Counted from the first letter of the stretch, positions 46,606 to 54,503 are shown. The stretch: DNA of 64,000 nucleotides from Microbacterium rhizomatis (GCF_008710745.1 NZ_VYSA01000002.1:1-64000), one strand, 5' to 3'. Program-made: numbers and translations. The notes: generated by a model not told the origin, from the letters alone.

Positions 46606-47969
46606 CGGGGCGCCTCGTCGGACCCGGCAGCCTCGACGACGCCAACGGTGTTTCGTGTCCAGATCAGGGTCACCACGAACATACCCAGCCCCAGAGCCAA
46701 CACCGTCGCGATTCCAAGGATCCCGAAGTAGATCGTTCCGCCCATCAGCGTGGACACCGCGAATGCGGCCGGGCAGAAGAAGCCAGCCGCGCGGCCCGTC
46801 GTGGCGTAGAGCCCGAACATCTCACCCTCTTGCCCGATGGGAATTCGTCGCCCGAGGAAGGACCGGCTCGCCGACTCGACCGGGCCAACCAGTGCCGCCA
46901 TTGTCAGGCCCGCAATCCAAAAGATCAGCGGTCCGGTGCCATGCAGAACGAACAGCACTGTACATGCGCAGAGCAACGCGACAAGGCAGACCAGGATCAG
47001 CGAACTGCCGCCGGTCCTCGTATCCAGTCTGCCGACGGCCATGGTTGACACCGCTGCAACAACGTTCGAGACGATCGCGAAGACGATGACGTCAGAAGCG
47101 GAAAGACCGTATCCGGCCGCAGCGAGGATGCCGCCGAACGTGTAGATGCCTGCTAAGCCGTCGCGATACACGGCGCTCGCGAGCAGGAACAGGGCCGTCG
47201 CCCGCTGGTAGCGCCACAGCGCCGCAACGCGGCGCGCAATCCCGGCGTAGGTGGAGAGGATCGCCTTCGGCGTGTACTGGCGCCGCGCGTTGTTCGCTCG
47301 CTGCGAGACCTGCGAGCGGAGCAGGAACAAGGGCGCCGCGAAGGAGGCAAACCACACCGCCGCCGCTACCGGCACCACACGAACTCTGAGATCGTCGCCG
47401 GATCCGATGCCGAGCAGTTCGATCGCGGGAGTGGTGACGAGGCAAAGCGCAAGAAGGAGGACGGCCACGCCGCCGACGAATCCCATGCCCATTCCCAGAC
47501 CCGACACGCGCCCTATGTCCCGCGAAGTAGTCAGGCCCGGAAGCAGCGCGTTGTAGGTGACCCCCGCAAGCGAGAACGCGACGTTGCTCGCGGCGAGCAG
47601 GAGAAGTCCGAACCACAGGTAGGCCTCGTGGGGCTGAACCAGAACCATCAGCGTCATGAGTACTACCACCAGCGCCGTCTGGATACCCAACCAGACGACG
47701 GGGCGTCCGAACGAATCAGTGATGTTACCCACCAACGGTGCCAGAACTGCGACGATCAGGCCGGCCGCCGTGAGGCACCACGCGATCGAAGACTCAACCA
47801 CGCTCGGTTGCCCGAGTGACCCGCTTGTCAGGTAGACGGTGAACACGAACGACGTCACGGTCGTGTTGTACGCCGCGGAGCCGCAATCCCAAGACACCCA
47901 CGCGAATATTCCTCGACGTGCAGCCGAGCGGGAGGTGCTCACGCGAGTCGACATTCGTTCAGCCGTCAT
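46602..47969 (-). CDS. MFS transporter, UMF1 (Atg22-like) type
   Basis: 455 aa with about 11-12 helices. The N-terminal FAWVSWDCGSAAYNTTVTSF is the UMF1 signature of a Trp-Asp-x-Gly/Ala-Ser-Ala-Tyr helix; the loop NITDSFGRPVVWLG is the MFS A-motif variant, and the C-terminal half has VGPVESASRSFLGRRIP. Cargo is unknown, although yeast Atg22 exports amino acids from the vacuole. ATG 47969 overlaps the stop of the small gene upstream (ATGA). The promoter is about 350 bp upstream at 48.3 kb. Confidence 0.88.
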   Translation of the reverse strand: MTAERMSTRVSTSRSAARRGIFAWVSWDCGSAAYNTTVTSFVFTVYLTSGSLGQPSVVESSIAWCLTAAGLIVAVLAPLVGNITDSFGRPVVWLGIQTALVVVLMTLMVLVQPHEAYLWFGLLLLAASNVAFSLAGVTYNALLPGLTTSRDIGRVSGLGMGMGFVGGVAVLLLALCLVTTPAIELLGIGSGDDLRVRVVPVAAAVWFASFAAPLFLLRSQVSQRANNARRQYTPKAILSTYAGIARRVAALWRYQRATALFLLASAVYRDGLAGIYTFGGILAAAGYGLSASDVIVFAIVSNVVAAVSTMAVGRLDTRTGGSSLILVCLVALLCACTVLFVLHGTGPLIFWIAGLTMAALVGPVESASRSFLGRRIPIGQEGEMFGLYATTGRAAGFFCPAAFAVSTLMGGTIYFGILGIATVLALGLGMFVVTLIWTRNTVGVVEAAGSDEAPR

Positions 47970-48226
47970 CGTGCGCACGGGGCGAGCGATGACAATGCTG
48001 CTGCGCTGGGCAGCAGGCCCGCGACTCCCACGGCAAGCAGCACACCGCCCCGACGTGGACTCACGCGTTGCCGCAGAGAGACAGCAGCATCGAACGCGCG
48101 CGTGTCGGCGTTCGATGCTGTGTCGTCGATGAGCGCGGCTGCCAGCGTCAAAGTGCAAGCATGAACAGGGCGTTGCCCGTGAGAGGGAGCCGACAATCTG
48201 CTCGTTCCGCGAGAGTCGCGAGTCAC
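47966..48226 (-). CDS. Small membrane protein candidate, 86 aa, coupled to the transporter
   Basis: GTG 48226 has AAGGA eight bases upstream. The product has a polar N-terminal half (TLTLAAALIDDTASNADTRA) and one hydrophobic C-terminal helix (GGVLLAVGVAGLLPSAAALS). Its TGA shares bases with the transporter ATG, an arrangement unlikely by chance, so it may be translated to couple the transporter. It might alternatively be read from further upstream, where the frame stays open. No family recognised. Confidence 0.45.
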   Translation of the reverse strand: MTRDSRGTSRLSAPSHGQRPVHACTLTLAAALIDDTASNADTRAFDAAVSLRQRVSPRRGGVLLAVGVAGLLPSAAALSSLAPCAR

Positions 48227-48314
48227 GTCGTGAGTCCTTCTTCCCAATGTGCCTGACGCTCCCCGCCGGTCGAGTTCGCCTGCGAGAAACCAGGCATAGC
48301 ACATTACATATATC

Positions 48315-48322
48315 AGTATAGT
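48315..48322. promoter_or_regulatory. Overlapping divergent -10 boxes
   Basis: AGTATAGT is TATACT on the minus strand (48315-48320, toward the transporter) and TATAGT on the plus strand (48317-48322, toward the small ORFs). The two promoters therefore compete for the same DNA. Confidence 0.5.
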
Positions 48323-48382
48323 AAGAGACCGGGACTTCCACCGGCGGTGCGACTGCCGGATCATCGACAACAAGGGACGGCA

Positions 48383-48478
48383 ATGATTTCGCGCGGGCCT
48401 CAAGACAGCCCCAGAACGCGCGCGGACCTTCGGGGTCGGTTCACGCTGCGGGGCGCGGGTCGCGGGCGCGAGCAGTGA
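48383..48478 (+). CDS. Small ORF, 31 aa
   Basis: AAGGGA lies five bases before ATG 48383. The peptide MISRGPQDSPRTRADLRGRF and 11 more residues is Arg/Gly-rich. Its stop overlaps the next small ORF start by GTGA. Confidence 0.35.
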   Translation: MISRGPQDSPRTRADLRGRFTLRGAGRGREQ

Positions 48479-48588
48479 AGAATCGACGGGACCTGGTCGC
48501 CGCCGGCCTCATCGCCGCCGCACTCTTCTTCGCGGGCGCGATGGGTATCGCATTGTCATATCTGGCTCCTTACGTGCGGCTTCAATGA
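48475..48588 (+). CDS. Small membrane peptide, 37 aa
   Basis: GTG 48475 overlaps the preceding TGA. The peptide is KNRRDLVAAG, a single helix (LIAAALFFAGAMGIALSYLA) and PYVRLQ: a positive N-terminus followed by one membrane span, a sensible small membrane protein or type I toxin-like layout. No antisense partner or family is recognised. Confidence 0.5.
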   Translation: MKNRRDLVAAGLIAAALFFAGAMGIALSYLAPYVRLQ

Positions 48589-48609
48589 TCACGCGGCTAC
48601 ATCAGGGAT

Positions 48610-48630
48610 ACTACTATTCCTAAGTAGTGT
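48610..48630 (+). promoter_or_regulatory. Candidate operator upstream of GntR gene 3
   Basis: ACTACT-N7-AGTAGT (48610-48628) is a perfect 6-bp-arm palindrome. It overlaps CCTAAGTAGTGT (48619-48630), which differs by one base from CCTAACTAGTGT in the GntR gene 1 operator. GATACT at 48607-48612 is a possible -10. Confidence 0.6.
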
Positions 48631-48683
48631 GATGTTCTGGTGATAGCGTGAGCCCACACACCGTTGATGAGGAGGACAATGTG

Positions 48684-49322
48684 ATGGACATACGCGAGAT
48701 GGCGCATCGACAGCAGATCACCGGAGATGAACCAATCGCGCGGCAGGTCCAAGCAGTCCTGCTCGCCGCGATCGCCGCCGGTGAGCTCGTCGCAGGCGAC
48801 GTGCTCCACGATCACGAATGGGCATCTGTGTTGGGCGTCTCACGTACCCCCATCCGCGAGGCCGTACGACATCTGCACGGAATGGGCCTGCTCGAAGTGG
48901 CCGCTGCCCGATACACCCGCCTTCGCGCCTACGGTGCCGACCAAGCCGCATACGAGGCACGCGATTGGGCTCTTCTGCACCATGCCCTCACCGTCGCACT
49001 CGTGAAAGAGCCCCTGGAAGATCTCTCCGACCGGCTCTGCCGCGTGCGCGACCTCCTCGTGGGCCAAACTCACCCCGAGCACGTGCGCGCCGGCAACTTC
49101 ACCTTCTTCGATACCCTTCGAACGGCCGCGCCGCACTCCACGATCACCCTCGGTGCCGCCGCCTCCGCGTACCGACTCCGCCTCGCTGAACCCGCCCTTC
49201 CCCATCGTCCTCGCGCGCACACCAGGCTGCACAACGCCGTCATTCACACCCTGGTCACACGGAACCCTGATCACGCACTCGCTGCCCTCACGACCTGGAC
49301 TCCCGCGCCCGGAAGCGCCTGA
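48684..49322 (+). CDS. GntR-family regulator 3
   Basis: 212 aa. Winged helix: EWASVLGVSRTPIREAVRHLHGMGLLEV; effector domain helical, with LGAAASAYRLRLAEPALP near the end as in regulator 1, of which it is a paralogue. ATG 48684 has GAGGAGGA seven bases upstream, so unlike the other two GntR genes it has a normal leader. It lies between the transporter/small-ORF region and the AfsA-centred cluster and may control either. Confidence 0.92.
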   Translation: MDIREMAHRQQITGDEPIARQVQAVLLAAIAAGELVAGDVLHDHEWASVLGVSRTPIREAVRHLHGMGLLEVAAARYTRLRAYGADQAAYEARDWALLHHALTVALVKEPLEDLSDRLCRVRDLLVGQTHPEHVRAGNFTFFDTLRTAAPHSTITLGAAASAYRLRLAEPALPHRPRAHTRLHNAVIHTLVTRNPDHALAALTTWTPAPGSA

Positions 49323-49485
49323 GATGCGCCACCCACGGAGCTCAGGTGCTTCAATGCCTCACGGAGCGGGGGTCTGCGATTCGGCGCTCACGTCGAGAGA
49401 TCAGCTCGAGCGACATCCCCCTGCTGGGGGAGGTGTCGGTGTGAACCGAACGTCCGCACCGGCCCGCCCGGAAGGACTCTCTGGA

Positions 49486-50178
49486 CTACCTGAGGGCCAG
49501 TCGCTCGCGATACTCGGAGAAGATGGAGCGCGTCGCTTCGATGAGGTGTTCTGCCCTCCCGGGAGCCGCGAACGCCGGAATGAGAGCCTCGGTGAGATCC
49601 TGGAGACGCTCGAGCAGATCCTCGTACTGGGTGAGGACTGCAGATGCGATCCGGACACCCGCGAATGCAGGGCCGATGAGGTGCGCGAGCGCGTCGATGT
49701 TCGCGGTAGAGCTCACGTCGCCGTCTTCGACACCGCGCAGCAGAAAGCCCCTCACCGCATTGATCCAGTCCTCCCACGGTCGCCGATCGACCTCGGGGAA
49801 CAACTGAGTCTCGCTGGACAGGGCGGTTCCTGCGCGAACGATCGGATCGGTGATGATGTCGTACCCCATCGACGCAGACAGGTGCATGAGAGTAATGACC
49901 CCGGGGAGTTCTCGGCCCATGATCTCTTGAGCGCGCTCGCTGGACAGGCGGTGCTGCTCTTGCACCATGTAGTGGGCAACTTCCTTCTTGCCCTTGAAAT
50001 TGAAGTAGAACGCACCGGTCGTCACCCCGGCCTGCGAGGCGATATCCACGAGGCGAGTCCCGCGATATCCACGCGAAGCGAACAGACTCGCAGCAGCGAG
50101 CAGGATCTCATGCTGAGTCCTCTTGGCACGCTCTTGTTCGCGATCCGGGGGGACCAGTGCCGAAGCGTTACCGACCAT
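49486..50178 (-). CDS. TetR-family regulator resembling gamma-butyrolactone receptors
   Basis: 230 aa. The HTH (TQHEILLAAASLFASRGYRG, then VDIASQAGVTTGAFYFNFKG, KKEVAHYMVQEQ) follows the ArpA/ScbR pattern. The C-terminal part keeps family traits: DPIVRAGTALSSE and a Trp in RRPWEDWINAVRGFL at about the ligand-contact Trp region of ArpA-type receptors. ATG 50178 has AGGAG eight bases upstream. It is divergent from afsA with a TGATATCA palindrome between, the classic receptor/synthase pair. It would release DNA on binding an AfsA-derived signal. Ligand identity is unknown. Confidence 0.88.
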   Translation of the reverse strand: MVGNASALVPPDREQERAKRTQHEILLAAASLFASRGYRGTRLVDIASQAGVTTGAFYFNFKGKKEVAHYMVQEQHRLSSERAQEIMGRELPGVITLMHLSASMGYDIITDPIVRAGTALSSETQLFPEVDRRPWEDWINAVRGFLLRGVEDGDVSSTANIDALAHLIGPAFAGVRIASAVLTQYEDLLERLQDLTEALIPAFAAPGRAEHLIEATRSIFSEYRERLALR

Positions 50179-50204
50179 GTGTTCGTCTCCTAACAAAACG
50201 AGGG

Positions 50205-50212
50205 TGATATCA
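50205..50212. promoter_or_regulatory. Palindrome in the tetR-afsA intergenic region
   Basis: TGATATCA, 27 bp before the tetR start and 65 bp before afsA, is the only perfect dyad in the shared region. GATATC cores recur in the tandem repeat upstream of the SDR gene at 54.47 kb. A GATACT -10 for tetR is at 50230-50235. Confidence 0.5.
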
Positions 50213-50276
50213 ATGTTTCACTATCTATCAGTATCCGTCGGACACCTTGCCGTTCCGGACAGCCAACGGTCCACGA

Positions 50277-51098
50277 ATGTCTGAAGCGACGCGCGCTCAG
50301 GTGTCTTTCGACACATGCGTTGACCGACGGCTCGTTCATCGCAGAGCCGTCGGCGAGGTGTTCATCACCTCCATTATCCCCGCGGGCGAAAAACGGTGGA
50401 CATGTGGCGTGCAAATCTCCCGGGGCCACATGAGAGCGCCTCATAAAGGCGGTGCTTTGCCGATACCCCTCGTGATCGAAGCATCGAGACAAGCAGGACT
50501 AGCGATCTCCCACGTCGGGCTCGAGGTCGGGCTGGACCAACAGTATCTCTTGGATGAGGTCACGGTCCTGTTTCCCGACCACCATCCGGTCGTGCCGTGC
50601 GACGCACCGTTCGAAGCAGAGCTGGAGGTGGCGGTGGTGAGCGTCCGCTACCGGCAAGGCAAAGTGTGCGGGCTGACGTTCGCCGGCTCGTGGATCGTCG
50701 CCGGGAGCGTCGTGGTGATCGCCACAGCCTCCATGCGCTGCATCTCGGCGGCGAATTATCCGGCGCTCCGAAGGAGGGCTGCGGTTCCCGAGCGGCGTGT
50801 GGAGGTGCCGACAGCGCCGCTCTCCGCAGGGCCCAACGGGCAGCGTGTTGTGGGGTGGAAACCCCACGACCCACTTCTTTTCGACCATCCCGTCGATCAC
50901 GTGCCCGGGATGGCTCTCATCGACGCGATGCTCAGTATCGACCCGTTCCCGGACACGTTCACGGTGCGATTTCATCAGTTCGCTGAGCTGAGCGAGTTGG
51001 TTGCGGCCCACATCCGGACCACGAGCACTTCTCGAACCTTCACGTTCGCTCAAGGCTCTGAAGTTGTGGCATCGGGTAAAACGGTGTCTCGCCCGTGA
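50277..51098 (+). CDS. afsA: AfsA-family butyrolactone-type autoregulator synthase
   Basis: 273 aa, the full two-repeat AfsA length. Repeat 1 shows LVHRRAVGEVFITS (19-32) and IEASRQAGLAISHVGLEVGL (67-86); repeat 2 shows FDHPVDHVPGMALIDAM (202-218). These are the most conserved AfsA positions. AfsA condenses a beta-ketoacyl thioester with dihydroxyacetone phosphate, the first committed step to gamma-butyrolactones, butenolides and methylenomycin furans. GTGA overlap with the flavin-enzyme gene makes a three-gene operon. It has no visible ribosome binding site. Outside Streptomyces-like genera such a cluster is uncommon. Confidence 0.9.
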   Translation: MSEATRAQVSFDTCVDRRLVHRRAVGEVFITSIIPAGEKRWTCGVQISRGHMRAPHKGGALPIPLVIEASRQAGLAISHVGLEVGLDQQYLLDEVTVLFPDHHPVVPCDAPFEAELEVAVVSVRYRQGKVCGLTFAGSWIVAGSVVVIATASMRCISAANYPALRRRAAVPERRVEVPTAPLSAGPNGQRVVGWKPHDPLLFDHPVDHVPGMALIDAMLSIDPFPDTFTVRFHQFAELSELVAAHIRTTSTSRTFTFAQGSEVVASGKTVSRP

Positions 51099-52447
51099 CT
51101 GCCGACGCGGTCGAGGGTGTGGCCGTCGCGGTGGTGGGTGGTGGAGCAGCCGGCATCTTGGCCGCGATCCGGTTGCTGGACGTGCTCGGCGCGGCGGACC
51201 GCGTCGAGGTCGTCGAGCCGCAAGGGCTCTTAGGGGCCGGTATCGCATTCGCTACCGACGATCCGCACCATCTGCTCAACATCCCGGCAATGATGATGAG
51301 CGCCTACGAGGATCAGCCTGAGCATTTCGCGTCCTACCTCTCGCAGCAAGGCAAGGGCACGGCCACGACATTCGCGCCGCGCTTCGTTTATGGAGAGTAT
51401 CTGCGCGCGACGCTGGCGAGGGCGGTGCAATCATCCGCAGCCGCCTTCACCCATCGTCAGCAGACAGCGGTCCGGCTGCAGCCCGGGACCGGCGGCGACG
51501 GCGTGGCGATCGAACTCGACAACGGCGAGACTGTCTCCACCGATTTCGCGGTCCTCGCGGTCGGATGGGGGAGCCCGAATCCGGTGCGGGCACCTTCGCG
51601 ACAGGTGGCAATCAAACCGTGGTCACGCGAGGGCGATCTTGCCATCTCGAGATACGCGGGTGCATCGCAGCCCATCGTCGTCATAGGAACGGGGCTCAGC
51701 GCCGCCGACATCGTCGGTACGCTCGCGCGGCAAGGCTGCACATCCATTGTTGCCGTCTCTCCGAGCGGGACTTTCCCTGCCGCTCACCCCGCGTCGCTGC
51801 AATGGCCAGACACGGGACCGACCGTCGCCAGGATCGCGGAGGCTTCCCGTGCCAGCGACCTCATCCACCGCACGCGCGCCGCCTGCGCCGGCGGGGAGCA
51901 ATGGCAACGGGTGATCGACGGCCTACGCGGGTATCTGCCTGCTGTATGGAACAACATGTCCGAGGTGGAGCGAGCTCGGCTTGTGCGCCACGTGTTGCCG
52001 GTATGGGAGAAACTGCGTCACCGGATGCCGCCTCACACCACCAGAACGATTGCGGAGTTACAGGCGAACGACACGCTCTCGATCCTTCGCGGCCGCGTGA
52101 CCGAGCACGATGCCGGGAGACTCGTCGTCGAAACACCTAGTGGGCCGAAGACGCTGAACCCCGTCTTGACGATCGACTGTACGGGCTGGTCCAGAGACCC
52201 TCGGAGAATGGGTCGCGGGCTCATCTCGCAACTGATCGACGACGGATTCGCGACCGCACATGGTCCGGCGATCGACCTCACCGCTGACGGGCGCGTGGCC
52301 GGCCCGCTTCACACGCGCCTCTGGGCCACCGGGCTGCTGATCGGCGATCAGGTTTGGGAGAATTCAGGCGTCGCGCTGCTCCGACGTCAAGCTGCGCGTG
52401 TCGCGGATTCACTCCGGGAAGCCGCGCATGCCGAGGGCGCGCGGTGA
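51095..52447 (+). CDS. FAD/NAD(P)-binding oxidoreductase of the AfsA operon
   Basis: 450 aa from GTG 51095. The N-terminal dinucleotide fold has VAVVGGGAAGILAAIRLLD, then DDPHHLLNIPAMMMSAYED, and a second Rossmann site IVVIGTGLSAADIVGTLARQ. It ends with LWATGLLIGDQVWENSGVAL. This is the FAD/NAD(P)-binding family often annotated near hydroxylases; the reaction is unknown. By position it could oxidise or reduce the AfsA product, as flavin enzyme MmfH does in methylenomycin-furan clusters, but homology to MmfH is not established here. Confidence 0.85.
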   Translation: MTADAVEGVAVAVVGGGAAGILAAIRLLDVLGAADRVEVVEPQGLLGAGIAFATDDPHHLLNIPAMMMSAYEDQPEHFASYLSQQGKGTATTFAPRFVYGEYLRATLARAVQSSAAAFTHRQQTAVRLQPGTGGDGVAIELDNGETVSTDFAVLAVGWGSPNPVRAPSRQVAIKPWSREGDLAISRYAGASQPIVVIGTGLSAADIVGTLARQGCTSIVAVSPSGTFPAAHPASLQWPDTGPTVARIAEASRASDLIHRTRAACAGGEQWQRVIDGLRGYLPAVWNNMSEVERARLVRHVLPVWEKLRHRMPPHTTRTIAELQANDTLSILRGRVTEHDAGRLVVETPSGPKTLNPVLTIDCTGWSRDPRRMGRGLISQLIDDGFATAHGPAIDLTADGRVAGPLHTRLWATGLLIGDQVWENSGVALLRRQAARVADSLREAAHAEGAR

Positions 52448-53454
52448 CGCGTCGGTGGGTTGTCTACGGCACCGGCAGCATCGCTCGAGCCGTGGCCTCG
52501 TGTGCCATAGAACACGGACACGCGGTCGTCCTCGCAGGGCGCCGGGAAAGCGCTGTTGTGGGGTTGGCCGAAAAGCTCCGCATCCCTCACCGTGTCGTGG
52601 ACCTTCACGAGCCTTCAGGCACGCGCCGACTTCTCGAGCAGACCACGGGAATCATCAACGCCGCCGGCCCTTTTCGTGAAACGAGCGCTGTGCTCTTCCG
52701 CGCGGCGCTCGACTCGGGCACTCACTACCTCGACGTGTCGAACGAGTGGGACAGTCACCGAATGGCGCATTCTCTTCACGATGAAGCGATCGAACGAGGG
52801 ATCATGATCGTCCCGGGCGCTGGCTTCGGCACGCATGCCGCAGAGAGCCTTGCCGATCATCTCGTCACGCAGGTGAGCGCGGCCGCGGACCTCGAAATCG
52901 TGCTCGGCACCAGACAGGGGCCGAGGACCGAGGCGACACGCGCTTCGACTCGCCTCATCCTGAAGACCCCGCCTCGTAGGCGCAGTGACGGGCACCTCAC
53001 GACTGCGCGGGACCTCACGGCGATCCGCTCGACGAGCCTTCCCGGCATCGGCAGAGTCACGATGGTGCCTATTGCAGACGGAAATCTCTGTGCGCTCACT
53101 CGCTCGCAAGGAGCCGCAAATGTGGTGGTGTACGCGACAGTCACGCTCGTCGCGCCGATTGCTCGCCTCATGATCCCCCTCATCCGCCGAGTCGCCGCGT
53201 CACGGGTGCGGCCGCGAGGTTCCTCGTCGCCTGTCGTTCCCGCGCGGACCGCACAACTCTGGGGCTATTGCGCGGGGGCGGGCGGCAGCATCCATGCTTC
53301 GACGCTCATCACCGATGACAGCGCCCGATACACCGCCGAGGTCGTCGCCGCCATACTCGCCCTGAATCCGCGAGCCGGCACATATACGCCCCACCAGATC
53401 CTCGGCACCAGGCCAGGTCAGCTTGCCGCTCAAGCTCGCATACTTCGCATCTGA
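52444..53454 (+). CDS. Saccharopine-dehydrogenase-like reductase
   Basis: 336 aa from GTG 52444, overlapping the previous stop. Rossmann start WVVYGTGSIARAVASCAIEH, then VVLAGRRES, IINAAGPFRETSAVLFRAAL and GTHYLDVSNEW, the signature run of the saccharopine dehydrogenase/trans-acting enoyl reductase family. Members reduce C=C or C=N bonds with NAD(P)H. In the AfsA operon it is a candidate for the butenolide (phosphate) reductase step, which in Streptomyces is done by BprA. Third gene of the operon; a convergent gene follows. Confidence 0.85.
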   Translation: MTRRWVVYGTGSIARAVASCAIEHGHAVVLAGRRESAVVGLAEKLRIPHRVVDLHEPSGTRRLLEQTTGIINAAGPFRETSAVLFRAALDSGTHYLDVSNEWDSHRMAHSLHDEAIERGIMIVPGAGFGTHAAESLADHLVTQVSAAADLEIVLGTRQGPRTEATRASTRLILKTPPRRRSDGHLTTARDLTAIRSTSLPGIGRVTMVPIADGNLCALTRSQGAANVVVYATVTLVAPIARLMIPLIRRVAASRVRPRGSSSPVVPARTAQLWGYCAGAGGSIHASTLITDDSARYTAEVVAAILALNPRAGTYTPHQILGTRPGQLAAQARILRI

Positions 53455-53598
53455 CGCCTGAGTCTTCCGATGCCGGCCACGTGCGAGCACTCCCCCGCGT
53501 GCGGTGCGAAAGGCGATGACGCGGACGTCGGAGTTCTCCGGTGAATAGTTCACGACGTTCGGTGCCCATCGATCTGCCTCGCCCGGGCCGTTTCGGAG

Positions 53599-54114
53599 CT
53601 ACCGGCGCAAGCGAGAAGAAGCGTCGGCGGAGGATGCGAGGTCGCCGTGTCGCGGGTTCGCCCAGGCGTTGGACGGCGAGGCCGATCCCGCGAATCTACC
53701 GACCGCCACGACGCGACCGTTCACCTGGAACTCGAACTCCCCGGTGATCGCACTCGGGACGCTCGAGCAATCCGCCGCCTCGGTCGTGACGAACACCTCT
53801 CCCCATAGGGCGCCCATGCTGCAGAGCAAGGGCGGGGGCTGTGTCCACGTGAGTGTGATCTCCCCGAGTTCGAACTGCCAATCCACCGGGACACCGATCA
53901 CCTCGTGGGCCGCGAGAAACGCCCCTTGCCGCCACACCTCGAGCAGAAGTGCAGACGACAGCGCTCCCGCACCCGAAACGGCGTGCGGATGAGCACTGGG
54001 AACGCACACATCGACCTGCAATCGGCCATCGGCAACCATATGGTCGGCGATGAGAACCTCTGCGGACATCCACCGCCCTGAGCGTCGTGGTTCGGATGCG
54101 ACAGCCTCGATCAT
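53599..54114 (-). CDS. Half-length AfsA-domain protein
   Basis: 171 aa with one AfsA hot-dog domain: VADGRLQVDVCVPSAHPHA then LLLEVWRQGAFLAAHEVIGV and FELGEITLTW, aligning to repeat 1 of the full AfsA. Repeat 2 with its DHPVDHVPGM motif is absent, and the stop is followed by unrelated DNA. It could dimerise to rebuild a double hot-dog, act on a related thioester, or be a remnant. ATG 54114 has AGAGGTGG upstream. Its promoter carries the same CCTAACTAG operator as GntR gene 1. Confidence 0.8.
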   Translation of the reverse strand: MIEAVASEPRRSGRWMSAEVLIADHMVADGRLQVDVCVPSAHPHAVSGAGALSSALLLEVWRQGAFLAAHEVIGVPVDWQFELGEITLTWTQPPPLLCSMGALWGEVFVTTEAADCSSVPSAITGEFEFQVNGRVVAVGRFAGSASPSNAWANPRHGDLASSADASSRLRR

Positions 54115-54139
54115 CTTCGACCACCTCTCACTGACTTAT

Positions 54140-54163
54140 AGTATACCTAACTAGAGTTATACT
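54140..54163 (-). promoter_or_regulatory. Promoter/operator of the half-length AfsA gene
   Basis: TATACT on the minus strand (54140-54145) is directly followed upstream by CCTAACTAGAGTTA (54146-54159). The geometry is the same as at GntR gene 1, where CCTAACTAGTGTTA adjoins the -10. Arms AGTATA/TTATACT add an outer dyad. Confidence 0.65.
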
Positions 54164-54231
54164 GCCGCGGAATGAGGCCATTCGCAACTGCGCGCGGACG
54201 AGATCACCGCACGGATGGTCGACTTGCATTC

Positions 54232-54323
54232 TAGTATTTCAGAGGATAGACTTTCAGCACCCCAGCTCGAGAGTGGTCACCCCTCTCACCGGAGGGCGCA
54301 GACCACCCCAATCTGCGCCCTCC
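54232..54323 (+). ncRNA. Candidate short RNA (promoter-like box plus strong hairpin)
   Basis: TAGTAT (54232-54237) is followed about 55 nt later by GGAGGGCGCAGA/TCTGCGCCCTCC (54291-54302 with 54312-54323, loop 9 nt), then CTCTTGCTG with a weak U-content. No start codon with a ribosome binding site lies between, so a transcript near 80 nt without a protein is possible. The rest of the 54164-54581 gap holds only the tandem repeat below. Confidence 0.35.
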
Positions 54324-54467
54324 TCTCTTGCTGTGGCCGGCAGCCGCAATTCGACTCCTCTGATGCGCCCGATCTCGGGGATTCAGTCAGCCTGGACGGT
54401 TGGCGACGTCCGGATGTGTCGTGCGGGTGAGTGGCGAGGTTCCGCAGCCCGGTCGAACATGAGCAGG

Positions 54468-54503
54468 ACCGATATCGTCCATCAGACCGATATCGTCCAT
54501 CAG
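54468..54503. repeat. Perfect 18-bp tandem repeat upstream of the SDR gene
   Basis: ACCGATATCGTCCATCAG occurs twice without a gap (54468-54485, 54486-54503). Each unit centres on CGATATCG, so two dyads lie 18 bp apart, about 80 bp before the SDR start. It looks like a doubled operator. Confidence 0.7.

Noticed and set aside
35278..54240. CTAGTATA as a common operator
   Set aside because: In most places the shared bases coincide with a -10 box; only the neighbouring CCTAACTAG and GATATC dyads are kept as operator candidates.
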